A stretch of DNA of 57,665 nucleotides from a virus. A model generated the notes under the pieces. That model saw only the letters and a program-made list of their open reading frames with translations. It had not been told where the DNA came from and did not search any database. The position numbers and the translations under genes were made by a program. The stretch is from positions 1 to 57,665 of IMG/VR virus record IMGVR_UViG_3300042482_000462. One strand, written 5' to 3'. Position 1 is the first letter of the stretch, and each line of letters begins with the position of its first letter. Shown one piece after another: positions 1 through 6,050 of the stretch.

Positions 1-211
1 CGCTGGGCCGGCGCGTGTAGCCGGCTGCGCGCATGCGTTGGCCCCGGCTTGGTTCGCTGGTCAGCATGTACGGCTTTCCGCCGAGCCAGTGCACGCCCAG
101 CGGAGTTTCTGCACGCTTCGGCTCCAGACGCCCAACATCGCACTCAACCTCGGCCCAAGTGCGTGTGCTGGGTGCAGGTGCGGGGGTCCGCTTGGTGTCG
201 GGGGTGCTCAT
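1..211 (-). CDS. hypothetical protein, cut by the window edge
   Basis: The frame opens at ATG 211-209 and runs to the left edge with no stop, so at least 70 residues are seen and the C-terminus is missing. The start overlaps the stop of the upstream Gp157-like gene as ATGA, which supports translational coupling. The visible protein begins with a Pro/Thr-rich stretch followed by a mixed Trp/Gly/Arg segment with no motif I recognise. It is the last visible member of the leftward early operon. Confidence 0.6.
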   Translation of the reverse strand, partial: MSTPDTKRTPAPAPSTRTWAEVECDVGRLEPKRAETPLGVHWLGGKPYMLTSEPSRGQRMRAAGYTRRPS

Positions 212-705
212 TTGATTGCCAGCCTGTAACCGTGCACAAGCTCAGCCCCAGGAACAACGGCGCCGGTCTTGATCGCCGCTGCAATCGCCGTCTTGTCTGG
301 CGCTGGTGGTGGCGGTTCTGGTGTGCGCATGTAAGCCTGTGGAATCATGGCTTGATCCAGAATGCGCACGCTTGGCGGTTTCTTGGCCAGCTTTGCAGCC
401 CATTCGTCTGTGCTGACTTCTGGCAGGCCGGTGGCTTGCATCGTGTTGCGAGCGTAGTCGAGCAAAGATTCAGCCCGTGCGCCGGTTGCCTTGGCGCGCT
501 CAGACATGCGCTTTGCGGCAGCGGCTTGGCTTTCTGCGTCTGCGCCCAGTCCAAGGCCATAGGCGATCACAGCGCGCAGCTTGGCCTGTAGGTCGCCCTG
601 CATGCCTTCCAGCGTGTCGGCAACCGTCTGCGGGTCGAGGTCCAGGTCTGCCAGCGCGGCAAGGTCGGCGCGGTAGTCGGCGGCGATTTCGTACAGCGCA
701 GTCAT
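208..705 (-). CDS. Siphovirus Gp157-like protein
   Basis: This is a 165-residue protein. The start chosen is the ATG at 705, which overlaps the ERF stop as ATGA; the frame could extend further upstream, but only into ERF coding sequence. The N-terminal half is a long charged helix rich in Ala, Asp and Glu, with a DADAESQA-type helical core. This layout matches the phage Gp157 family, which is typically encoded next to single-strand annealing recombinases. Its biochemical role is not established. The ERF neighbour suggests a role in recombination or replication (inference). Confidence 0.7.
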   Translation of the reverse strand: MTALYEIAADYRADLAALADLDLDPQTVADTLEGMQGDLQAKLRAVIAYGLGLGADAESQAAAAKRMSERAKATGARAESLLDYARNTMQATGLPEVSTDEWAAKLAKKPPSVRILDQAMIPQAYMRTPEPPPPAPDKTAIAAAIKTGAVVPGAELVHGYRLAIK

Positions 706-1289
706 TTCACGTCCTTTGGCCAAGCTGCTGTCAAAGCATCCGCAGTGTCCGCCGCGAACAGCGCCCACACGGCATCAAGCTCCTGCTGTGGCAGCGTGGA
801 CAGAAACTCAGCAGCGCCAGCCGCATCGCCCTTTGTCACCCCTGCAGTGATGCGTTTGGCGCGTGCCTGCGGGCTGTCGTCAACGGATGGCTTGTTGCCT
901 TGTTGCGGCTTGCTGGCTGCGTTTCCGTCGTCGTCTTCGGGTGCAATGCCACATGCGGCCATGAGTGAATAGCGGCGCGCATACGTCAACGCAGAGCCGT
1001 AGCCTTGCGGGTCTTGCTTGGAAGCTGGGACATGCAACGGACCCGAAGCCCACTGCTCGCCAGACTCATGCAAAAACAGCGTTTCCACGGTCACGCCCGT
1101 GTTGTCTTCGCGGGTGCTTTGAACCAATGCGATGCCGTTGGCGTTTAGCGCATCCTGGACGGCTTCAATGCAAGCGCCAAGGTCAGCGTATTTGCTGCGG
1201 AAAGCCGGGTTTGTCTTGTCTTTCAAGGCCGGTGTAAAGGCGCGCTGCGCTTTGACCAGGGCCGAAAAGATCAACTTGTTGGTGCTCAT
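702..1289 (-). CDS. ERF-family single-strand annealing recombinase
   Basis: The protein has 195 residues. It shows the ERF signature: an N-terminal 'NPAFRSKYADLG' segment, a hydrophobic 'ALNANGIALVQ' strand, then 'GYGSALTYARRYSLMAACGI' around residues 90-110. ERF proteins anneal complementary ssDNA in phage recombination and genome circularisation (known for P22 Erf). The start at 1289 is preceded by an AGGA ribosome-binding site; the longer frame up to 1346 would overlap the upstream small gene. The C-terminal third is Lys/Gln-rich and probably flexible. The gene is coupled to the Gp157-like gene by ATGA. Confidence 0.88.
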   Translation of the reverse strand: MSTNKLIFSALVKAQRAFTPALKDKTNPAFRSKYADLGACIEAVQDALNANGIALVQSTREDNTGVTVETLFLHESGEQWASGPLHVPASKQDPQGYGSALTYARRYSLMAACGIAPEDDDGNAASKPQQGNKPSVDDSPQARAKRITAGVTKGDAAGAAEFLSTLPQQELDAVWALFAADTADALTAAWPKDVK

Positions 1290-1296
1290 GTGATCC

Positions 1297-1410
1297 TCAG
1301 AAGGGGATGCCTTGAATTGCAATGCGGTACGCACTGCGCAGCGCATAGGCGCGGTCGTGGTGGATTCGGTACAGCCGGTAAACGTCGATCAATTCGCGGA
1401 GTCGGTTCAT
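1297..1410 (-). CDS. small protein, 37 residues
   Basis: This short ATG-to-TGA frame lies 2 bp after the stop of the upstream gene and 8 bp before the ERF start, which fits the tight packing of the operon. The peptide is a basic amphipathic helix with a Tyr/Arg pattern ('YRLYRIHHDRAYALRSAYR'). I recall similar tiny proteins in proteobacterial phages, but the function is unknown. It is supported mainly by its fit in the operon. Confidence 0.5.
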   Translation of the reverse strand: MNRLRELIDVYRLYRIHHDRAYALRSAYRIAIQGIPF

Positions 1411-1411
1411 T

Positions 1412-1738
1412 TCATCCCCAAAAGCGAAAGTAAGCCCACACGCCACCAGTAATCACAACGATGGCGCAGAACACGCAGAGCATCCCGCCCAGCATTTCCA
1501 GCGCGCCGTCTTCGGTGCGGCAGCGCTCAGGGTGCGGGCAGGCATCGCCACCTTGCTGGCAGTCTCCAGCGCAGGACGGCATCGAGCGCAGCGCAGGGCC
1601 GTAAATCTCTTGGTTTGTCATGGTGCCCAACGGCGTGCGGCTTTTGCTTTGATCTGGCACGACAGCACCTCTGCGGTACGTGAAAAACGGGGTGGTATCG
1701 AACCATGCCGGTTCGCGGTTTTCGTGGCGGGCGCTCAT
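1412..1738 (-). CDS. small membrane-anchored protein, Cys-containing
   Basis: There are 108 residues if the ATG at 1738 is used, which lies 2 bp below the upstream stop. An alternative ATG at 1621 would give 69 residues, and neither has a strong ribosome-binding site. Four Cys residues in the middle ('CAGDCQQGGDACPHPERC') suggest a metal site or disulfides. The last 25 residues form one hydrophobic segment ('GGMLCVFCAIVVITGGVWAY'), so a single C-terminal membrane span is likely. The function is unknown. Confidence 0.5.
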   Translation of the reverse strand: MSARHENREPAWFDTTPFFTYRRGAVVPDQSKSRTPLGTMTNQEIYGPALRSMPSCAGDCQQGGDACPHPERCRTEDGALEMLGGMLCVFCAIVVITGGVWAYFRFWG

Positions 1739-1739
1739 G

Positions 1740-2108
1740 TCAGTCCATGCGCAGCAATTCAATGCCGCGTTCGTTCATGTGCGTGATGTACGAGCCATTG
1801 CCCCAGACCCGGCTGCACTCGCTTGCAATGGCAGAACGCAGGGCTTCGCGGGTTGACTTGTCGGTGTCGAATGGGCCGAATGGGACAACATGAGCAGACC
1901 CGGGGTTGATGGTCTTCAGGATCGGCTCGTAGTAGTCTTTCAGCGTGCCACGCTTGAACTTCGGTGCTGCGCGCTTGCGCTCAGGCTCTGGCGCTGCAAC
2001 TGCCAAAGTGCCGTGCTTGGTGCCGTCGCTGGTAACGATGGCGAATTGGCACCCGGCCGCTGTCAGCAGCTTAATGGCGCGCGAGATAGCTTCCAGTTGA
2101 ACGTGCAT
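1740..2108 (-). CDS. hypothetical protein, 122 residues
   Basis: The start at 2108 has a good AGGAGA site 5-7 bp upstream. The N-terminal 30 residues look like a small folded alpha/beta unit. A Pro/Lys-rich linker follows, then a 'RGTLKDYYEPILKTI' helix and a C-terminal helix with 'EALRSAIASECSRVWG'. The basic linker and helices would suit nucleic-acid binding, but no known motif is present. It is a member of the leftward operon. Confidence 0.6.
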   Translation of the reverse strand: MHVQLEAISRAIKLLTAAGCQFAIVTSDGTKHGTLAVAAPEPERKRAAPKFKRGTLKDYYEPILKTINPGSAHVVPFGPFDTDKSTREALRSAIASECSRVWGNGSYITHMNERGIELLRMD

Positions 2109-2120
2109 GATTTCTCCTTG

Positions 2121-2225
2121 TTAGGCCCATGGCCCCATCGCAAACAAGCCAACCACAAAGCCCATGATCGACACGGCCATCAGCCAGTCGCTGGCAGTCG
2201 CATCGCGTGATAGCAGGTGCATCAT
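2121..2225 (-). CDS. small single-span membrane peptide, 34 residues
   Basis: The ATG at 2225 overlaps the stop of the upstream gene as ATGA, and the frame ends with TAA 12 bp before the next gene's start. The second half is one hydrophobic stretch ('LMAVSIMGFVVGLFAMG'), so it is a likely one-span membrane peptide. Coupling and hydrophobicity are the only support. Confidence 0.5.
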   Translation of the reverse strand: MMHLLSRDATASDWLMAVSIMGFVVGLFAMGPWA

Positions 2226-2425
2226 TGCAAGCGCTCCTGCGGGTCAGCCAGCCAGCCCTTGGGGCTGCGACGGGCCAGCCACACAGCGCGCAGCCATGCG
2301 GCCCGGTTGTGGCGGCTGTAGTCCAGGGCATCGGGCCAGAGCTTGTCGGCCAGGGCTGCGAGCTTCGGGTCATCGCAGGCCGGCTGCGGGGCCGGCTGCG
2401 GTGCGGATTCGTGCAGGTGGACCAT
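2222..2425 (-). CDS. hypothetical protein, 67 residues
   Basis: The ATG at 2425 overlaps the upstream stop (TGATG). A GTG at 2428 is a second possibility. The peptide has a Pro/Gln-rich start, then a Trp-rich helical part ('RAAWLRAVWLARRSPKGWL'). I do not recognise a family. Confidence 0.5.
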   Translation of the reverse strand: MVHLHESAPQPAPQPACDDPKLAALADKLWPDALDYSRHNRAAWLRAVWLARRSPKGWLADPQERLQ

Positions 2426-2661
2426 CACGCCACCTCTGCTTCAACTTCGACAGTGCGGTGGGCCAGGTTGTCGGCCCAGGCGCCCATCATGGCGATCAGC
2501 TTGCGGCCAACGGCGTTGGGGTCGCCGGCCTGGATCAGCTTGACCAGATCCTTTGCCGCATCACCTTCGATTTCTCCGCTGAGGTCACCCTCGTCCATCT
2601 TGGCGATGAAATGCCGGCGCTGTTCTTCGAGCGCGACCTGGTACGCAGAGGGGTAGCTCAT
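2425..2661 (-). CDS. hypothetical acidic protein, 78 residues
   Basis: The start is well supported by an AGGAG site about 8 bp upstream. The protein is helical and acidic, with an 'EEQRRHFIAKMDEGDLSGEI' region and a C-terminal Glu/Val run. No motif is recognised. The adjacent genes on both sides are linked by overlap. Confidence 0.6.
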   Translation of the reverse strand: MSYPSAYQVALEEQRRHFIAKMDEGDLSGEIEGDAAKDLVKLIQAGDPNAVGRKLIAMMGAWADNLAHRTVEVEAEVA

Positions 2662-2732
2662 CTTGCGACTCCTTGCCCCGGTGCCGCGCCTTGTGGCGGG
2701 CTGTCTTCAGGGCATGTTTGTATTTTCGGCAT
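2658..2732 (-). CDS. possible 24-residue leader peptide
   Basis: A short frame (ATG 2732) ends with a TGA that overlaps the next ATG as ATGA, the coupling used throughout this operon. The peptide is rich in Pro, Gly and Gln, and no ribosome-binding site is evident. It may be chance or a translational coupler. Confidence 0.25.
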   Translation of the reverse strand: MPKIQTCPEDSPPQGAAPGQGVAR

Positions 2733-2750
2733 CCGGGCGCGGAAGTAAAT

Positions 2751-2764
2751 CCGGGAAAACCCGG
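2751..2764 (-). repeat. short inverted repeat in an operon gap
   Basis: CCGGG and CCCGG arms (5 bp) flank a 4-nt A/T loop in the gap between two leftward genes (2733-2771). On the minus strand no U tract follows, so it is at most a weak pause, attenuation or processing hairpin. Confidence 0.3.
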
Positions 2765-2771
2765 GGGTGCA

Positions 2772-2996
2772 TCACTTTCCGCAGTCCAGCCGCAGCGGTT
2801 GCCTCAGCTCGTCGGGCGGTGGCCTAAGCACGGACTCCACTGGCTCACCCGTGCCAGGGTCATAGGTGAGCACCTCGCGGCACTCATAGTCCCCCCGGGC
2901 GCGGTGCTGGATGCCCCAGCGCTCGCGCCAGTGGCACCAGGTGCCGTCGCGGAAGACGGCAATGAACCAGTCGTCGGGGGCGGGCTTGATGTTCAT
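2772..2996 (-). CDS. hypothetical protein, 74 residues
   Basis: The ATG at 2996 overlaps the stop of the 56-residue gene upstream as ATGA, which fixes the start; the frame itself is open further. The protein is aromatic and charged ('DWFIAVFRDGTWCHWRERWG'), with a small beta-rich look. The family is unknown. Confidence 0.55.
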   Translation of the reverse strand: MNIKPAPDDWFIAVFRDGTWCHWRERWGIQHRARGDYECREVLTYDPGTGEPVESVLRPPPDELRQPLRLDCGK

Positions 2997-3163
2997 GGCG
3001 CACGTTTTATCCGTGAGCGCTTGCGCTGCAGTTTGTCGGCGCACTCAGTCAGCGCCGGCACGTCGTCAGGGTGAACCCAGCGTTTCCAATGCACGCGGCC
3101 TGCTGCGATTTCGCGGGCCTTGCGCTCGGCCTGGCGCTGGGCTGCGGTCTTGGCTGCGTTCAT
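2993..3163 (-). CDS. small basic protein, 56 residues
   Basis: It is bounded by ATGA overlaps on both sides (start ATG 3163, stop TGA 2995-2993), which is the best evidence that it is real. The first half is a charged helix ('QRQAERKAREIAAGRVHW'), and the end is a Lys/Arg-rich tail. It could bind nucleic acid, but no motif is present. Confidence 0.5.
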   Translation of the reverse strand: MNAAKTAAQRQAERKAREIAAGRVHWKRWVHPDDVPALTECADKLQRKRSRIKRAP

Positions 3164-3381
3164 TTCCACGCCTGCGGGAAGTGCTGCGCAGGCAAGTGAT
3201 AGCGCAGCAAGTGCAAGATTTTTGCCCTTGCCTCATCCACTTCTGAGCGAACCGCTTTTTGTTTTCCAGGGTCGAGCCGATCAAGTCGCGCTTTGCACCA
3301 CATATCGACTTGGTTGTACGCTTCCATAAGGCCAGCGTGATAGCCCTTGTCAAACTCGCTTCGGTAGTCTTGCGTACTCAT
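3160..3381 (-). CDS. hypothetical helical protein, 73 residues
   Basis: A compact, mostly helical sequence with evenly spread charges and aromatics ('SEFDKGYHAGLMEAYNQVDM'). Its stop overlaps the next ATG as ATGA. No ribosome-binding site is obvious, so its translation may depend on the mRNA leader. No family is recognised. Confidence 0.55.
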   Translation of the reverse strand: MSTQDYRSEFDKGYHAGLMEAYNQVDMWCKARLDRLDPGKQKAVRSEVDEARAKILHLLRYHLPAQHFPQAWK

Positions 3382-3426
3382 GCTTATGCAGTCTTTGCAC
3401 TCGTAAAAATGGCTTGCGCCCTCTGT

Positions 3427-3576
3427 TTAGTTTTGGGTGACCCGCCAAATGCGGTTTGGGGTGGTCATAAGGATGTAGCCGCCGTAGGCAGCTTGGAAGG
3501 CCGAGGCATCGGCCTCGGTACGGAAGTAAGAATGGGTGCCGAGGTGATCGGCGGCAGAGTAAAAGGCGGTGGTCAT
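3427..3576 (-). CDS. small protein, first gene of the leftward operon
   Basis: A 49-residue protein from ATG 3576. It is aromatic-rich ('AFYSAADHLGTHSYF'), with a central Ala/Tyr segment, and is of unknown function. It is the first frame downstream of the leftward promoter near 3614-3642, which places it at the head of the operon. The longer frame to 3762 runs into the control region and is not credible. Confidence 0.5.
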   Translation of the reverse strand: MTTAFYSAADHLGTHSYFRTEADASAFQAAYGGYILMTTPNRIWRVTQN

Positions 3577-3613
3577 GGCGTTTGCTCTGGGTGGTGTGTT
3601 GCGATGTAGAGAA

Positions 3614-3642
3614 TGTATAGCATCGTGAGCACTCACGCAAGG
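3614..3642 (-). promoter_or_regulatory. leftward promoter with palindrome in the spacer
   Basis: On the minus strand there is an extended -10, TGCTATACA (hexamer at 3614-3619), and only a weak -35 (TTG-like at 3635-3642). Between them lies a perfect 6-bp inverted repeat CGTGAG-CA-CTCACG (3624-3637), placed where a repressor would block polymerase. Transcription would start near 3607 and lead into the 49-residue gene. Confidence 0.5.
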
Positions 3643-3657
3643 GATCGGCGCAAAGAC

Positions 3658-3686
3658 TTGCAACTGAAAACCCTTAAGGGTAAACT
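3658..3686 (+). promoter_or_regulatory. rightward promoter with palindromic operator
   Basis: TTGCAA (3658-3663), a spacer of exactly 17 bp and TAAACT (3681-3686) form a reasonable sigma70 promoter. The spacer contains the perfect 12-bp palindrome ACCCTTAAGGGT (3670-3681). A start near 3693 would transcribe the gene-free, highly structured stretch up to 4137 and then the early operon. Confidence 0.5.
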
Positions 3687-3692
3687 CTAGGT

Positions 3693-4076
3693 GCCAAAGC
3701 CTGACACGCTGGTAAGATTTTCCTCGAAGGCCCGTAGGTCTTTGATTCATCCTCGGCTTCATTGCCGGCTTGTCAGGCGCGGATGGGTTGAAGCAGCTTA
3801 CGGGCCTTCACCCTTTCCGGCCCGCAAGTGCGGCAGTGGGTGTGGCGTAACCGTAGTGGGCGCTAGCTGGCCCCACCGCAAAACAGGCGAGCGCTGTACT
3901 GACAAGCCCAGCGCGCGGACCTTGCAGAGGGACCGCAGGAACAGGGTAGCAAGGTGATGCACGTCTGGCCCCACGACACGGGCACCCTGGAAACCGAATC
4001 TGCCGCGCGAGCGAGTCAGGCCCCAAACAGCCTGAAAGCGAGGGACATCACCCCTCGGGCTTGTCCTATGGCTTGT
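3693..4076 (+). ncRNA. candidate structured leader or noncoding RNA
   Basis: There is no convincing gene between 3577 and 4137. The plus strand can form an 11-bp perfect helix (3726-3736 with 3799-3809). Nested inside it is a 13-bp helix (3740-3752 with 3781-3793) that includes four G-U pairs. Those pairs would be A-C mismatches on the other strand, so the fold favours plus-strand RNA. Further helices are 3699-3706 with 3771-3778 (pseudoknot to the hairpin apex), 3856-3860 with 3872-3876, 3891-3896 with 3909-3914, 3919-3925 with 3949-3955, and 4016-4021 with 4030-4035. There is also a 9-bp long-range pair, 3901-3909 with 4057-4065. I do not recognise a known RNA class. It may be the 5' leader of the early operon or a separate RNA. 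Confidence 0.5.
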
Positions 4077-4137
4077 GCACACGTCTAAGGGTTTTTACCA
4101 GTGCGCGCAACCACAAAACGCTGGCATCATTCCAGCC

Positions 4138-4338
4138 ATGGACAACACAGACACGCCAGCAACGGCACAAGACCTAGACCGAGTTCGTGCTGCTGCACAA
4201 GTGCGAGCGAACGAAATGCAATGGATTGCCCGTGAGATACGGCGACCAAACTGCTCAGCAGCTATCAGGAGCATTGCCGCATACTTTCTGGAATGGGCAG
4301 CATCGCCAGCCTGCGGCACCACCGAGCAGGCCGCATGA
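4138..4338 (+). CDS. hypothetical protein, first rightward early gene
   Basis: The start chosen is ATG 4138, giving 66 residues; the longer frame from 4075 begins inside the structured leader. No clear ribosome-binding site precedes it. The protein is helical and Ala-rich ('RVRAAAQVRANEMQWIAREI'). Its stop overlaps the next ATG as ATGA. The function is unknown. Confidence 0.5.
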   Translation: MDNTDTPATAQDLDRVRAAAQVRANEMQWIAREIRRPNCSAAIRSIAAYFLEWAASPACGTTEQAA

Positions 4339-4574
4339 ACAAGCAAGAGCTTGGACTTTTGGAGCGCGCCTTTGACGCCGAAATCGGCGCTGCACTTGAT
4401 GGCAAGCCACATGTGATGCAAACCAAGGCCATCACCTGCGCCGATGGTCTTGTGACGGCGGGCCTGCTGAACAAAGTCTCGACTGTCTGGCGTGGCATTG
4501 AGATTCATGGATATGAACTCACGCACGCCGGGCGCTTTGCGTACTGCGCAACTTGTGAGGATGAGCCCGAATGA
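4335..4574 (+). CDS. hypothetical protein, 79 residues
   Basis: The start is set by the ATGA overlap at 4335. An 'MNKQELGLLERAFDAEIG' helix at the start and a CATC pair near the end are visible. The middle resembles a small winged-helix arrangement, but this cannot be asserted. It is coupled downstream to the next gene by ATGA. Confidence 0.55.
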   Translation: MNKQELGLLERAFDAEIGAALDGKPHVMQTKAITCADGLVTAGLLNKVSTVWRGIEIHGYELTHAGRFAYCATCEDEPE

Positions 4575-4780
4575 CCACCCCGCAACTTACCGGCTGGATC
4601 AAGGGCCAGCCGCTGAAAAGCCGGCCCGGCTACTACGAAGTGGCCATTGAGTACGGCAGCGGCAAAAGCCGATTCCTGTTGACTTCCCGCAAGCGCCGTC
4701 TTTGGACGGGAGAGGAATGGGACCGTGCGATTTTCTTGCATTGCTGGACCCACTTTCGCGGCTTGGCAAAGAAGGCCTGA
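4571..4780 (+). CDS. hypothetical protein, 69 residues
   Basis: A beta-rich small protein ('GYYEVAIEYGSGKSRFLLTS') with several Trp residues near the end. The start is fixed by the ATGA overlap. The family is unknown. Confidence 0.55.
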   Translation: MTTPQLTGWIKGQPLKSRPGYYEVAIEYGSGKSRFLLTSRKRRLWTGEEWDRAIFLHCWTHFRGLAKKA

Positions 4781-4783
4781 CCG

Positions 4784-4876
4784 ATGACGAACACAACCGA
4801 GTCTCCTCGGGCGGATGTAATGCCCCCGCCCTTGCCCCAGGGCTCCGGCTCTGGGGCCTTTTCTTCCGAGGCCTGA
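4784..4876 (+). CDS. possible 30-residue peptide
   Basis: This short frame sits between two supported genes, 3 bp after one stop and directly abutting the next ATG (TGAATG). It is Pro/Gly/Ser-rich and probably disordered. Its fit in the operon is the only support. Confidence 0.35.
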   Translation: MTNTTESPRADVMPPPLPQGSGSGAFSSEA

Positions 4877-5155
4877 ATGCCAGCACCAATCATTGAAGAC
4901 GAGGGCATGGCCTGCGTTCAGCCGGCCGGCAGTGAAGACCAGTGCGCCGCGTGCGCCAGGCCTGCCCGCACGACCGCCGCCAAGATCATCCCGGCGATGT
5001 ACGTGACGTTCCTGCGCCTGGGCGGTGAGCCGGTTTGGGAGTGCGTGCATAGGGTGCATGTGGCGACTGTGGCACCTGCGGGCGATGCTGACAAACACCT
5101 AACCCGTGGGGGTGTCATTCATACCAGCCCCAGCAACAGGGTGGGTGCAGCATGA
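4877..5155 (+). CDS. hypothetical Cys-containing protein, 92 residues
   Basis: It contains 'DQCAACARPA' (a CxxC pair) plus two further Cys, so metal binding is possible. It starts immediately after the preceding TGA, and its own TGA overlaps the LuxR-type gene as ATGA. The function is unknown. Confidence 0.5.
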   Translation: MPAPIIEDEGMACVQPAGSEDQCAACARPARTTAAKIIPAMYVTFLRLGGEPVWECVHRVHVATVAPAGDADKHLTRGGVIHTSPSNRVGAA

Positions 5156-5352
5156 GCCTGCCCCTATCCCCGCGCGAAACAGAAGCTTTGCGCCACTACG
5201 CAGCCGGCCGGTGCGGCAAGCAAGTGGCATCTGCCATGGGCATCAGTCTGGAAACAGTCAAGAACTACAGCATGAAGCTGCGCCTGAAGCTGGGCGCGCG
5301 AACCGTCGCCCATGCCGTGGCTATTGGCCTGAAGTCTCGAATCATCAAGTGA
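5152..5352 (+). CDS. orphan LuxR/GerE-type helix-turn-helix regulator
   Basis: The 66-residue protein is essentially just the LuxR-type DNA-binding domain: 'LSPRETEALRHYAAGR' (helix 1), 'CGKQVASAMGISLETVKNYS' (helix-turn-helix, recognition helix from about residue 33) and a C-terminal 'LGARTVAHAVAIGL' helix. No receiver or autoinducer domain is attached. Family members bind DNA as dimers, so it is a likely transcription regulator of phage or host genes (inference). It is coupled by ATGA to the gene upstream. Confidence 0.85.
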   Translation: MSLPLSPRETEALRHYAAGRCGKQVASAMGISLETVKNYSMKLRLKLGARTVAHAVAIGLKSRIIK

Positions 5353-5360
5353 GCGCATAA

Positions 5361-5729
5361 ATGGCACGCAAAACATCCGCAAGCATCGTTGCAAGCATTA
5401 CCGCAGCCCTAGAAGCCGCTGGCGATGCTGGCGCCACATACACCGATCTGCAGCGCGATTGCAGCCTGTCGCAGATGACCGTGCGGCGCTTTTGCCGTAT
5501 TGGCGTGGACACAGGCGAATACGTGGCGCAGATTGAGCACCACGCGACGGGCGTGATGGGCACAAGACGGCTGCGGATTTGGATGAAGCGCTTTGCTCCT
5601 GCAGCAGCGATTGCCGCATCGTCAATCTCCAAGCCATCGCGCGAGGTCGCATACATGCCCAAGGTTTGCGGTGCGTTTGATCGGCCCTATGTCTCGCTGC
5701 TTGAAACCGCTTACCGGGACGCACGATGA
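5361..5729 (+). CDS. putative winged-HTH protein, 122 residues
   Basis: The first 60 residues ('ITAALEAAGDAGATYTDLQR' then 'LSQMTVRRFCRIGVDTGEYV') read like a winged helix with a recognition helix around residues 36-45. The second half is Ala/Arg-rich and of unknown fold. It follows the LuxR-type gene by 8 bp, so the two regulators may act together. The call rests on pattern reading only. Confidence 0.5.
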   Translation: MARKTSASIVASITAALEAAGDAGATYTDLQRDCSLSQMTVRRFCRIGVDTGEYVAQIEHHATGVMGTRRLRIWMKRFAPAAAIAASSISKPSREVAYMPKVCGAFDRPYVSLLETAYRDAR

Positions 5730-5911
5730 GCGTGATTCACAACGCCACGCGCGATTTGACCGGCAAGCAGCCAGCGCGCGGGCCTGGCATGGCCATCGAC
5801 AGGCTGTTCCTGTGCGGCCACAAAGGCCAGGCCAAGGGCGCTTTTGTCCGCGCTGGGATTGGGATGCGCTGCGCGAATTGCCAGCGCAAGGTTTTGGAGC
5901 GGGCAGCATGA
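5726..5911 (+). CDS. small CxxC protein, 61 residues
   Basis: It starts at an ATGA overlap and ends at a second one. A central Cys-Gly-His and a later 'CANCQRK' pair could form a zinc site. The function is unknown. Confidence 0.5.
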   Translation: MSVIHNATRDLTGKQPARGPGMAIDRLFLCGHKGQAKGAFVRAGIGMRCANCQRKVLERAA

Positions 5912-5952
5912 AACGCAACGTCTACGCCACTAGTAGCAAAACTGCGCTATGA
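5908..5952 (+). CDS. possible 14-residue peptide
   Basis: A tiny frame starts at an ATGA overlap and ends at another (TGA 5950-5952 against ATG 5949). It may serve only to keep ribosomes moving along the transcript. Confidence 0.2.
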   Translation: MKRNVYATSSKTAL

Positions 5953-6020
5953 TTTCTGCGACCCCGGATAGGTGCGAAGTCATGAGCGCACTGAAAAGCG
6001 AACCCAACGCCTGCCGGTAA
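5949..6020 (+). CDS. possible 23-residue peptide
   Basis: A short frame from an overlapping ATGA to TAA 6018-6020, in the gap before the 104-residue gene. It has no motif or ribosome-binding site, so it may be chance. Confidence 0.2.
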   Translation: MISATPDRCEVMSALKSEPNACR

Positions 6021-6050
6021 GTCTTTTCTATTGGGCGCATTGGGGATCTG

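Noticed and set aside
3726-3809. tRNA suggested by the length of the long hairpin
   Set aside because: No T-arm GGTTCGA-type motif, no anticodon arm at the right place, and the outer stem is 11 bp rather than 7.
3798-4082. minus-strand 94-codon frame and a plus-strand frame (3691-3957) in the control region
   Set aside because: Compositions are Arg/Pro/Gly noise, there are no ribosome-binding sites, and both conflict with the RNA fold.
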